Origin: Candidatus Hydrogenedentota bacterium
GTDB lineage: Bacteria; Hydrogenedentota; Hydrogenedentia; Hydrogenedentiales; CAITNO01
DNA length: 10,828 bases
Reading direction: 5' to 3'
NCBI GenBank assembly: GCA_903922535.1
Contig: CAIXUF010001149.1
Coordinates: forward strand, 1 to 10,828
The notes beneath the pieces were generated by a model. The model made no database searches. It saw only the letters and a list, made by a program, of their open reading frames with translations, and had not been told where the DNA came from. The translations under genes and the position numbers were made by a program. This document shows positions 1 through 7,115 of this stretch, piece by piece. Position 1 is the stretch's first letter; each line of letters opens with the position of its first letter.

Positions 1-1
1 C

Positions 2-3000
2 TTGGTGGACAGCAACGGCGACGGCAAGGTGACGATGGCGGAACTGACCCCATTCCTGCCGCTGGTTTCCTCGCTGGTTCCCGGCGGCAACCTGTTGTCG
101 TATGTGGACACGAACGGCAACGGCGTCATTGAATATGCCGAGGTTTCGCAGTACGTGACGCGGGCGCAGTTCGCTCTGCTGGACAAGGATGGCAACGGCG
201 TGATCGACTGCAACGATCTCGGCGCCATCACGCCCCCGGCCGAGGGTGAGCCCGCCGAGGGCGAGACGCCTCCGACCCCGATTCCGCCGTGCCCGCTGCC
301 GGCAGACATTGTTCCGTTCCTGACCAATCTGTTGATCCCGATTTTTGACACGGACCAGAGCGGCGGCCTTTCGCTGGCCGAGTTGCAGGCGGTCTATCCG
401 ATACCGTCCGAGTATGTGTCTTATTTCTCTTACATTGACCTGAATCACAACGGCCAGGTGGACCCTGATGAGTTGGTGACCATCGCGTCCGCGTTGAACA
501 TCGACCTTCTGGGGCTGATCGACACCAACGGTGACCGCATCATCCAGTTCTCGGAAGTGTCGCAGTATGTCAGCTCCGCGCAGTTCGCGTTGCTGGACCG
601 CAACGGCAACGGCGTCATTGACTGCGGCGACGCGCCGGCAATCACGACGCCTGTCGAGGGAGAAACCCCTGTCGAGGGCGAGCCCGCCGAGGGTGAGCTG
701 ACTCCGCCCGTGTGCGCGCTGCCGGACGACATCGTGTCCGTGCTGGCGAAGATGCTGATTCCGCTGTTTGACACGGATCAGAGCGGCGGATTGTCGCTGG
801 CGGAACTCCAGGCGGTGTATCCCATTCCCGCCGAGTATGCAAGTTACTTCTCCGTCATCGACACCAACCAAGACGGCCAAATCGAGGCCGATGAACTGGT
901 GGCTATTGTCTCCATGTTCTCCGCCGATCCCTTGGGCCTGATTGACGCCAACGGTGACCGCGCCATCCAGTATTCGGAAGTGTCACAGTATGTGACGCCG
1001 GCGCAGTTCGCGCTGCTGGACCGCAATGGCAACGGCGCGTTTGACTGCGGTGACCTCACGTCGGTCTCTCCGGAGGGTGAAGGCGAGACGGCGCTGCCCT
1101 GCGCGATACCGAACGTGGACTCGCTGGTGTTTGACGCCCTTTTCGCCCTGCTTGACGCCAATCAGGACGGCGGGATCTCGATGGACGAGATAACCCGCTT
1201 TGTTCCCGGGGTGGACACTGCCCAGTTGCAGGTCGTCTTCACCGTTCTCGGCGCCGGCGGCAACGGCAAGATTACCCGGGCGGCGCTGGACATGATTCCG
1301 TCACTGCTGCCCATGCTGGGCGTCAACCTGCCCAATATCCCCAACGGGACCAATTTGAACCTGCTGGGCCTCATCGACACCAACGGCGACGGCCTGATTC
1401 AACTGTCCGAGGTCAGCCCCTTCGTAAGCGCGTCGGTCTTTGCCATGCTCGACACCAACGGAAACGGTGTGCTTGACTGCGAGGACTTGAATGCGCTGCT
1501 GCAGGGCCATGTGATCGAGGGAGAACCGGCCGAAGGCGAGCCTGCCGAGGGCGAGCCCGTGGTGGCATGCCCGCTGCCGGACATCCGCCCGATGCTTGGC
1601 CAACTGGCGATGCTGCTGGACAAGAACCATGACGGTCTTGTCTGCAAGGATGAGGTGGGCGACTTTGTGACGCCGTTGATGAACATGATCCCAAGCGCGG
1701 TCGCCGTTGACTTCTTTGCCATGGCCGATCAGGACGGCGACGGCTGCCTGAATGCGAAGGAACTGGCCGCGCTGGCGAACATGCTGCCCAACCCCGTCAC
1801 CCTTCTCGACAGCAACGGCGACGGTGTGCTGGAACAGAACGAGCTTTCCATGCTGCTGGGTCCGGCGGAGTTCGCCCTGGCGGATGCCAACCACAACGGA
1901 GCCATCGATTGCGAGGATCTGGCCACGATATTGGCGCTGTTGGGCGTCAATGAAGGTGAGCCGGCGTTGGAGGGAGAGCCCGTTTTGGAAGGTGAGCCGA
2001 CGCTGGAAGGCGAGCCTACGCTGGAGGGCGAGCCGAACGGCCCGTGCGCGCTGCCCGCGGATGCGATCTTTGCCGTCGCGGTGCGTCTGGCTGACGTGAA
2101 CGGCGACGGCGGCATCTCGCTTCAGGAGGTGCAGGCCATCGTGCCGCAGGTGACCGCGCAGTACTTCGCGCTGGCAGACACCAACGGTGACGGCCTTGTC
2201 GATGAGGCCGAACTCCGGACTTTTGCAATGACTCCAGTCATCCAGACGCTGCTTCCCGTGCCGCTGCCCACCCTGGCTGAAATTCTTGCGGCCGTGGACA
2301 CGAACCACAACGGCGTGGTTGACTTTTCGGAAATCTCCCGTGTTTTCACGCAGGACCGTTTTGCGGCTGTGGACACGAACCACAACGGCGTGATTGACTG
2401 TGAAGATTCGTTGACGGTCACCCAGCCGGTGGAGGGCGAGGGCGGACCCGTGGAGGGCGAAGGCGGCTATATCGGCCTTGACGGCGCGCTTCAGGGGCTG
2501 CACGGTTCACAGAATCTTGCCGGGCTGATGCAGGATGCGTTCGACCTGCTGGACACGAACGGTGACAATGTGCTTTCCTACGCCGAGGTTTCATCGCGGA
2601 TTAAACTGCCGAGGGCCGTCTTCAACGCGGCCGACACCAACGGTGACGGGCTGGTGACGGCGGAGGAAGTGTCCGCGCTGGCCCAGCAGGCCGTGGACCA
2701 GCCGGGATCGGTGATTGACCTGGTGCGCGAGGTGGCGGGCCGTTTCGGCAACCAGTTCTTTGCGCCCGGCGATGTGATTCGCGTGACGCTGCGCCTGATC
2801 AAGCACGGTGACAGTGTGCTGGGCCGGCTCCACCTGCTGGAGGCGCTGCCGGAAGGATGGACCGTGAACCTGGTTTCGGGCGCTGCGGGTGTGTCCGCCA
2901 AGTCGGTGGCCGCAAACGCGCTGGTGCTGGACTGGAGCAGCGCAACGGCCTTCCCGCTGGAAGTCGTGTATGAGGCGACGGCGCCGGACGACGCCTCCGG

Positions 3001-3397
3001 GCTGGTGACCGTGACGGGCCAGGCCGACTACGAGACGGCGGGCGGTGCGGCGGAAAGCACGGGTGCCGTGGCATCGGTGCTGGCCGAGGCGCTGCCGCAG
3101 GACGAGACACACACGGCGGACACGGACCATGACTGGCGCCTGTCGCTCTCCGAGGTGCTTCGCGTGGTGCAGTTGTACAATGCGGGCGGTTATGGTGAGG
3201 AGGCGGACACGGAAGACGGTTATGCGCCCGGCGGCGGCAAACAACAGGCCGGTGCCCCCCACGATGCCGACTACAACGGTGACTGGAATATTGACATTTC
3301 CGAACTGCTGCGCGTGGTGCAGTTGTTCAATGCTCCGGGCGGCGCCTATTACCGCGCCTCCGGCACGGAGGACGGTTTTGTGCCCGGCCTCTTCTAG
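2..3397 (+). CDS. Giant secreted EF-hand/dockerin-type repeat protein with EGE linkers (5' partial)
   Basis: The frame is open at the left edge, so the N-terminus and any signal peptide lie outside; numbering here starts at base 2. About 1131 residues are visible. From 1 to 822 the protein repeats a module of four calcium loops (for example DTNGDG, DRNGNG), usually with Asp or Asn at positions 1, 3 and 5. The fourth loop ends DCxD, with Asp at position 12 as in dockerins. Modules are joined by EGEP-rich linkers and begin with Cys-x-LP. Five complete modules start after C97, C238, C367, C523 and C682; residues 823-897 add two loops. Residues 898-1033 look like a beta-sandwich (FAPGD, LPEGW). 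Residues 1034-1131 are two dockerin-like units, each with LSEVLRVVQ- or ISELLRVVQ-like helices followed by GTEDGF/DTEDGY. I count 25 loops plus the terminal two. I infer an extracellular or cell-surface calcium-stabilised protein; the ligand is unknown. Confidence 0.85.
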   Translation: MVDSNGDGKVTMAELTPFLPLVSSLVPGGNLLSYVDTNGNGVIEYAEVSQYVTRAQFALLDKDGNGVIDCNDLGAITPPAEGEPAEGETPPTPIPPCPLPADIVPFLTNLLIPIFDTDQSGGLSLAELQAVYPIPSEYVSYFSYIDLNHNGQVDPDELVTIASALNIDLLGLIDTNGDRIIQFSEVSQYVSSAQFALLDRNGNGVIDCGDAPAITTPVEGETPVEGEPAEGELTPPVCALPDDIVSVLAKMLIPLFDTDQSGGLSLAELQAVYPIPAEYASYFSVIDTNQDGQIEADELVAIVSMFSADPLGLIDANGDRAIQYSEVSQYVTPAQFALLDRNGNGAFDCGDLTSVSPEGEGETALPCAIPNVDSLVFDALFALLDANQDGGISMDEITRFVPGVDTAQLQVVFTVLGAGGNGKITRAALDMIPSLLPMLGVNLPNIPNGTNLNLLGLIDTNGDGLIQLSEVSPFVSASVFAMLDTNGNGVLDCEDLNALLQGHVIEGEPAEGEPAEGEPVVACPLPDIRPMLGQLAMLLDKNHDGLVCKDEVGDFVTPLMNMIPSAVAVDFFAMADQDGDGCLNAKELAALANMLPNPVTLLDSNGDGVLEQNELSMLLGPAEFALADANHNGAIDCEDLATILALLGVNEGEPALEGEPVLEGEPTLEGEPTLEGEPNGPCALPADAIFAVAVRLADVNGDGGISLQEVQAIVPQVTAQYFALADTNGDGLVDEAELRTFAMTPVIQTLLPVPLPTLAEILAAVDTNHNGVVDFSEISRVFTQDRFAAVDTNHNGVIDCEDSLTVTQPVEGEGGPVEGEGGYIGLDGALQGLHGSQNLAGLMQDAFDLLDTNGDNVLSYAEVSSRIKLPRAVFNAADTNGDGLVTAEEVSALAQQAVDQPGSVIDLVREVAGRFGNQFFAPGDVIRVTLRLIKHGDSVLGRLHLLEALPEGWTVNLVSGAAGVSAKSVAANALVLDWSSATAFPLEVVYEATAPDDASGLVTVTGQADYETAGGAAESTGAVASVLAEALPQDETHTADTDHDWRLSLSEVLRVVQLYNAGGYGEEADTEDGYAPGGGKQQAGAPHDADYNGDWNIDISELLRVVQLFNAPGGAYYRASGTEDGFVPGLF
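1952..2041 (+). repeat. Five 18-bp tandem units coding EGEPxL linker
   Basis: Five in-frame units of 18 bases start at 1952, 1970, 1988, 2006 and 2024. They encode EGEP followed by two residues (AL, VL, TL, TL, NG). Third-position differences between units (GAA/GAG, GGT/GGA/GGC, CCG/CCC/CCT) show that the array is not brand new. It is the longest of the linkers that separate the calcium-loop modules; linker length could vary between strains by slippage. Confidence 0.85.
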
Positions 3398-3417
3398 GCC
3401 ATGACATCATGACTGAC

Positions 3418-3457
3418 GCCGCCGGCGGGGCATAAGCTCTTCCGGCGGCTTGTTTTT
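3418..3457 (+). terminator. Rho-independent terminator of the giant repeat protein
   Basis: GCCGCCGG at 3418-3425 pairs perfectly with CCGGCGGC at 3442-3449, an all-G/C 8-bp stem with a 16-base loop. It is followed directly by TTGTTTTT. It lies 20 bases after the stop codon and before the promoter of the next gene, so it should end the transcript of the large protein. Confidence 0.85.
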
Positions 3458-3482
3458 GGCGTGCTGGCGGGGTTGAAAACTG

Positions 3483-3510
3483 TTGATTTGCCCTCCCCAA
3501 GGCGTAAGAT
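3483..3510 (+). promoter_or_regulatory. Possible sigma70-type promoter for the H1-tail protein gene
   Basis: TTGATT at 3483-3488 and TAAGAT at 3505-3510 are separated by 16 bases and lie about 60 bases before the start at 3571. Each box matches consensus at four positions. Its placement between the terminator and the next start supports it; the boxes alone are weak. Confidence 0.4.
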
Positions 3511-3570
3511 AAGAGAAAACCAGCCAAGGCGGAACAGGCGAGTCCGTTCCGCTGAAGGAGGAGAATCGAC

Positions 3571-4080
3571 ATGGTGTGCAAGAAGAAGCCGGGATTGGCC
3601 AGCAAGAGTATGGACGAAGTCGGCAAGGCGGCGCAGGCCGCAGGTGAGTTCGTGTCGGAGAGCGCCAAGAAAGCGCTGGGTTCCGGGAAGACATTGGGCG
3701 TGCGCGGCGCCCGCGAGGCCGTGGGCCTGGAACGCAAGATGTTCAAGGGCGCGCTGGACGTGTTCGACATGGTTCACAAGAAGGCCGGCAAGACGGTGGA
3801 GAAGGCGCTTGGCGACAGCGAGTATGTGCCGGCCGAAGCCCGTCAGGTCGCCAAAGAATGGTCCCGCGTGGTCAAGATAGGCCGCGCCGAACTCAAGACG
3901 GCCATCGAAAAGAGTTTCGATCTGGTGGAGCAGTACCTGGATCGGGTTGCCGAGCCGGCCAAGGCCGGGTCTGTCAAACCGGCGGCAAAGAAGAAGGCCG
4001 CCGCGAAGAAACCGGTGACCAAGAAACCGGCCGCCAAGAAGAAGCCGGCGGCGAAGAAGAAGGCCGTCGCAGGGAGCTGA
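3571..4080 (+). CDS. Phasin-like helical protein with histone H1-like Lys/Ala/Pro tail
   Basis: The protein has 169 residues, and its start is fixed by a strong Shine-Dalgarno sequence, AAGGAGGAG, 8 bases upstream. Residues 1-130 have no signal peptide and look like amphipathic helix with alternating charge (for example EKSFDLVEQYLDRVAEPAK near 113-131). Residues 131-166 are a low-complexity tail of AKK/KKPA units with no acidic residue. This layout, a helical head plus an H1-like tail, matches the architecture of the Pseudomonas granule protein PhaF and of AlgP-type proteins, where the tail binds DNA. I therefore infer a cytoplasmic, nucleoid-associated role, possibly linking granules to DNA. 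The head is not clearly a phasin by eye. The gene is probably monocistronic, lying after a terminator and before a 211-base gap. Confidence 0.7.
   Translation: MVCKKKPGLASKSMDEVGKAAQAAGEFVSESAKKALGSGKTLGVRGAREAVGLERKMFKGALDVFDMVHKKAGKTVEKALGDSEYVPAEARQVAKEWSRVVKIGRAELKTAIEKSFDLVEQYLDRVAEPAKAGSVKPAAKKKAAAKKPVTKKPAAKKKPAAKKKAVAGS
3987..4070 (+). repeat. Low-complexity AAG-rich tract coding the basic tail
   Basis: This purine-rich tract is built from AAGAAG, GCCGCC/GCGGCG and AAACCGG pieces and encodes KKP/AAKKK units. The units are irregular, not perfect tandem copies, but slippage here could change tail length. Confidence 0.6.
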
Positions 4081-4112
4081 GTTGCGGCTTTGCCTGCGGG
4101 GAAAGGGTGTTT

Positions 4113-4188
4113 CCGGACATGACCACCGAGATATGGCGCTGCCGATTGCGGCGGCCGCCATATATGGGTTTCTGGCATGTCCTTCCGG
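4113..4188. other. Nested inverted repeats in the gap before the bamD-like gene
   Basis: An outer arm GGACATG at 4115-4121 pairs with CATGTCC at 4176-4182. An inner arm ATATGGCG at 4131-4138 pairs with CGCCATAT at 4156-4163. The two stems are nested and in register, giving a folded structure of about 70 bases after the H1-tail gene and just before the putative promoter at 4191. No T-run follows, so it is not a standard intrinsic terminator. It could stabilise the 3' end of the upstream mRNA or act as a weak terminator. Confidence 0.5.
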
Positions 4189-4190
4189 GG

Positions 4191-4220
4191 TTGCCTTGCA
4201 GTTGGCTGTCCTGCTAGTAT
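4191..4220 (+). promoter_or_regulatory. Putative extended -10 promoter of the bamD-like/lptE/holA operon
   Basis: TGCTAGTAT at 4212-4220 is an extended -10 element (TGn plus TAGTAT). TTGCCT at 4191-4196 could serve as the -35 box with an 18-base spacer. It lies about 70 bases upstream of the first gene of the operon and no other candidate nearby is better. Confidence 0.45.
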
Positions 4221-4291
4221 GTAGATGGTCGGGATGGATATTTTTCCGTCTGGATCGGGCTGGAACATAAGAGTTTCGTGGAGAAACCATC

Positions 4292-5284
4292 ATGCGCACG
4301 AGTCTTAAATTGGCGGCGTTTGCCGTGTTGCTTGTTTGGGCCGTTTCGGCGCAGGCACAATGGACCTGGACGCCGCAGACGGGCCGCTTTGTCAACATGA
4401 AGCGGATGCCCAAGGAAACGGCAGAACTGCAGATCGAATACACGCGCGGACTGCTTGTCGAGGGCAGCTACCGAAAGGCGCTGCGCGAGACCGAGAAGTT
4501 CACCGAGTTTTTCGGCAAGGACGCGATGGCCGACGAGAACCAGTTTCTGCGGGCCGAAATCCTGTTTGCCCAGGGGAAACTGATGGATGCGGCGAAGGCG
4601 TACCAGCAGCTTCTCGCCGGCTATCCCAACACCAAGCGCTACCCGGAGGCAATCAAGCGGCAGTATGAAATCGGCGATCAGTACTACGACAAGGGCCTGA
4701 AAAAGGTTGAAAAGCGCTGGGCACTGTTCAAGAAACGCCCGCTCAAGCACGCCGCCGAGGTGTACGCGATGGTGGTCGAGAACCAGCCGTTCACGGCGGA
4801 GGCGGCCGAGGCCCAGTACAAGATCGGCCTGAGCCACTACGCCCGCAAGGAATACACCGAGGCGGCCTTCGAGTACCGCCGGGTCGTGGAGGACTACTCC
4901 GGCTCCGACTGGGTTGACAAGGCATCCTACGGTCTTGCGATGTGCTACTACAAGGGTTCGCTCAAGCCCGTCTATGATCAGACGCCCAGCCAGATGGCGA
5001 TCGACGCGATCGATGACTTTTCCACCCGCTATCCCAAGGACGAGCGTGTCGCGGACCTGAAGGTCAAGCGCGGCGAAATGCGCGAGTCCATCGCCAACCA
5101 GCGCCTGGCCACGGCGCGGTTCTACGAGAAGCGCCGCGATTTCGCCTCGGCGCGCATCTACTACGAGATACTTGCGAAGGATTTCACCGACACGGGCGCG
5201 GCGCAGACCGCCAAGGCATGGCTGGACAACAATGCCGAGGTGACCCATGTGGGCATGAAGTACGGAAAGCTGGGGGCCAAGTAG
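4292..5284 (+). CDS. BamD-like periplasmic TPR protein
   Basis: The protein has 330 residues. A signal peptide occupies residues 1-22 (basic MRTSLK, hydrophobic core, cleavage after SAQA). The rest reads as tetratricopeptide helices at about 47-75, 81-114, 168-205, 207-250 and 265-302. BamD-family features are visible: SGSDWVDKASYGLAMCYY, then YDQT and an F..RYP segment, and ANQRLATARFYEKRRDFASA near the end. BamD is the TPR lipoprotein of the outer-membrane beta-barrel assembly complex. Here the signal peptide has no lipobox; the only Cys is C218, within the folded part, so it should be soluble in the periplasm or held by partners. The lptE gene starts 4 bases after its stop, so they are co-transcribed. 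It could instead be a YbgF/CpoB-like TPR protein. Confidence 0.75.
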   Translation: MRTSLKLAAFAVLLVWAVSAQAQWTWTPQTGRFVNMKRMPKETAELQIEYTRGLLVEGSYRKALRETEKFTEFFGKDAMADENQFLRAEILFAQGKLMDAAKAYQQLLAGYPNTKRYPEAIKRQYEIGDQYYDKGLKKVEKRWALFKKRPLKHAAEVYAMVVENQPFTAEAAEAQYKIGLSHYARKEYTEAAFEYRRVVEDYSGSDWVDKASYGLAMCYYKGSLKPVYDQTPSQMAIDAIDDFSTRYPKDERVADLKVKRGEMRESIANQRLATARFYEKRRDFASARIYYEILAKDFTDTGAAQTAKAWLDNNAEVTHVGMKYGKLGAK

Positions 5285-5288
5285 CGCG

Positions 5289-5885
5289 ATGACGGGAAGA
5301 TCGGTGGCGGAACGCGGCGGCTTTCGGGCTGTGCTGTCCGGCTGTGCGGTGGTGCTTGCACTGGCGGTCCTGTCCGGGTGCGGCTATTCAACGCAGAGTT
5401 CACTGGATCCCAAGTACCGGACCGTCGCGGTTTCCCCCTTCCACGACAAGACGCGCGAATATGATCTTCAGGCCCCGCTGACCGAGGCGGTCACCCGCAA
5501 GTTCATCAACGACGCGCGGCTGCAGGTGGTGAAGGCGGACGACGCCGATCTGCTTGTGGAGGGCGTGATCACCGGCCTGTCACGGCGCGGCCTCATCACC
5601 GATCGCAACGACGAGGTGACGCAGACGATGATTGTCATCACCGCGGGCGTGCGGCTCACAGACCGCGCCACCGGGCAGGTGCTGTGGGAGGATCGCGCCA
5701 TGACCGGCGAGACCAGTTTCTACACCCGCGCCGCGGGACTCTCCTCCAACCGGCTTCGCGGCAACGCGGAAGTGTTCCTGCCCACGGTGCGCTCGTTTCC
5801 CACGGACGAGGAAAACCGGGCGGCGTCCGAGGCGCTGGAACAACTGGCCACGGTCATCTTCCACCGCGTTGTTGAACCGTGGTGA
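5289..5885 (+). CDS. lptE: LPS-assembly lipoprotein LptE
   Basis: The protein has 198 residues. The N-terminus is a lipoprotein signal with lipobox LSGC, lipidated Cys at 31, followed by GYS as is typical of LptE. An earlier LSGC at 16-19 precedes the hydrophobic stretch and is not expected to be used. The mature part has the family pattern: a TVAVSPFHDKT strand, LTEAVTRKFINDARLQVV, then VEGVITGL and a long central strand region ending in GQVLWEDRAMTGETSF, and a C-terminal helix (ASEALEQLATVIFHRVVEPW). LptE plugs the LptD barrel and helps deliver lipopolysaccharide to the outer leaflet. It lies 4 bases after the bamD-like gene and just before holA, the same lptE-holA order as in enterobacteria. 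Confidence 0.88.
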   Translation: MTGRSVAERGGFRAVLSGCAVVLALAVLSGCGYSTQSSLDPKYRTVAVSPFHDKTREYDLQAPLTEAVTRKFINDARLQVVKADDADLLVEGVITGLSRRGLITDRNDEVTQTMIVITAGVRLTDRATGQVLWEDRAMTGETSFYTRAAGLSSNRLRGNAEVFLPTVRSFPTDEENRAASEALEQLATVIFHRVVEPW

Positions 5886-5889
5886 TCCC

Positions 5890-6933
5890 GTGCAGATCAG
5901 GCAGTTCATTGACAGCATCGGGCGGGGCGCGCCGCCGCGCGTAGTCCTTCTCTGCCCCGGCAAGGCGCCCTTTGGCAGGGAGGAATGGGAGCCCGTTCTG
6001 GCAGACATGGCGCTCAAGCGCCTCGTTGACACCCATGTCGATCCCTCCCTCCAGGACATGACCTATTCGGTGTTCTACGCCGATGAGACCCCCCCCGCGC
6101 AAATCACCGACGAGGCGCGCACCTTCCCGTTTCTGGCCGAGCGGCGCGTGATCGTGGTGCGCAACGCCGAGCGCTACAACATGATGTCGGGCGAGAAAAG
6201 CTCGCCGCTCGCGTCGCTTGTCAGCTATATCGAGGATCCGGCCGAAACCACGCTTCTTGTCTTTGTCGCGCCGCAGATTGACCGGCGCAAGCGCTTCTTC
6301 AAGGCCTGTGAAAAGGGCGCGGTCGTGGTCGAATGCCCGCAGTTGGACGATGCCGCCATGCGCCAGTGGGTGCACGACGAGTCCGCGGTCCGCAAGGTGA
6401 GGATAGACGGCGCGGCCCTCAAAGAACTGCTGGACCGCGCCGGAAACCGCATGAGCGACGTGCAGAACGCGCTCAGCCTTGTGGCCAACTATGTCGGCAA
6501 CGCGGGCGTGATTACCGAGGCCGACGTGCGCGCCGCATGCGCCGACGTGGCCGAGGAGACGGTCTGGGCGCTGACCGACGCCATTGCGGCGTCGGACACG
6601 CACAAGGCGTTGTGCGCGCTGCACCAGCTCATCGCGCTCAACCGGGCACCCGACGAGATCCTCGGCACCATCAACTGGCTGATTGAGAACGCCTACCGCG
6701 CCATGCCTGAAACCCAGGCGCCCGCGCCCAAGCCCTTCGTGGCGAACAAGGTGGTCAAGCTGGGCCAGACGCTGGGGTTGCCCAAGCTCAAGGCGGCCAT
6801 GGCAATGTGCACCCGGACCCAGTTCAACATGCGCGAGACCGGTGTTGACCGCAATCTCGCATTGGAGATGCTTGTCATAAAACTCTCCTTTGGCGGCGCG
6901 GCAAGAAAACGCGGCGCAGCGACGGCAAGGTGA
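5890..6933 (+). CDS. holA: DNA polymerase III subunit delta
   Basis: With the GTG start at 5890 the protein has 347 residues, close to the 343 of E. coli delta. In-frame TTG codons at 5869 and 5872 would overlap lptE and are less likely. The Rossmann-like first domain has PRVVLLCPGKAPFGREEW at 16-33, the clamp-loader signature FPFLAERRVIVVRNAERY at 79-96, and LLVFVAPQIDRRKRFFKAC at 122-140. The middle domain has LLDRAGNRMSDVQNALSLV (180-198) and ITEADVRAACAD (208-219). The C-terminal helical collar includes ALCALHQLIALNRAPDEIL (240-258). Delta opens the beta sliding clamp within the clamp loader. The subunit has no ATP site of its own, and none is seen. It starts 4 bases after lptE, as the last gene of the operon. 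Confidence 0.92.
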   Translation: MQIRQFIDSIGRGAPPRVVLLCPGKAPFGREEWEPVLADMALKRLVDTHVDPSLQDMTYSVFYADETPPAQITDEARTFPFLAERRVIVVRNAERYNMMSGEKSSPLASLVSYIEDPAETTLLVFVAPQIDRRKRFFKACEKGAVVVECPQLDDAAMRQWVHDESAVRKVRIDGAALKELLDRAGNRMSDVQNALSLVANYVGNAGVITEADVRAACADVAEETVWALTDAIAASDTHKALCALHQLIALNRAPDEILGTINWLIENAYRAMPETQAPAPKPFVANKVVKLGQTLGLPKLKAAMAMCTRTQFNMRETGVDRNLALEMLVIKLSFGGAARKRGAATAR

Positions 6934-6960
6934 TTGGCCCGGCAGAGGTCTGGGAATGCC

Positions 6961-7062
6961 ATGGACGAAATGGACACTATAGACAGGATGGACAATATGG
7001 ACCGGCAGCGCCAAACACGCCATGTTCGTGTCCATTGTGTCCATAGAGTCCATATGGTCCAT
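6961..7062. repeat. Inverted pair of ATGGAC arrays with 9-bp period
   Basis: On the + strand, ATGGAC stands at 6961, 6970, 6988 and 6997, with a one-base variant ATAGAC at 6979; each copy is separated by three variable bases. After 27 bases (7003-7029) the complement GTCCAT stands at 7030, 7039, 7048 and 7057, again in strict 9-base steps. The two arrays pair as four hexamer helices (one with a mismatch) separated by 3-base internal loops, so the RNA or single-stranded DNA could form a long periodic hairpin. The array fills most of the gap between holA and the secreted enzyme gene. Read as protein, either strand gives MDxMDxMD, but no gene is expected here. Confidence 0.9.
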
Positions 7063-7115
7063 AACTCAAGCCGGTCTGCCACGTGCCGTTGCCCCAACAC
7101 AAGGATTCGCAGCGC

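Noticed and set aside
1301..2503. A 400-codon open frame on the minus strand inside the giant repeat protein gene
   Set aside because: It is the antisense of the calcium-loop repeats in a GC-rich gene: composition is rich in His, Arg and Val, with repeated phrases mirroring the sense repeats and no ribosome binding site.
4133..4270. A small hydrophobic open frame (MALPIAAAAIYGF...) in the gap before the bamD-like gene
   Set aside because: It has no ribosome binding site, overlaps the nested hairpin and the putative promoter, and ends just before the next gene; most likely chance.
4214..5248. A 344-codon minus-strand open frame opposite the bamD-like gene
   Set aside because: The sense strand has a clear signal peptide, TPR motifs and operon spacing; the antisense product resembles no family and is an effect of GC-rich codon usage.
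5854..7062. A 402-codon minus-strand open frame opposite holA, beginning in the ATGGAC array
   Set aside because: The sense strand is unambiguous holA; the antisense N-terminus is just translated 9-bp repeats (MDxMDxMD).
6961..7062. CRISPR array
   Set aside because: The unit is 6 conserved plus 3 variable bases and the second half is inverted; there are no 25-40 base repeats, spacers or cas genes.
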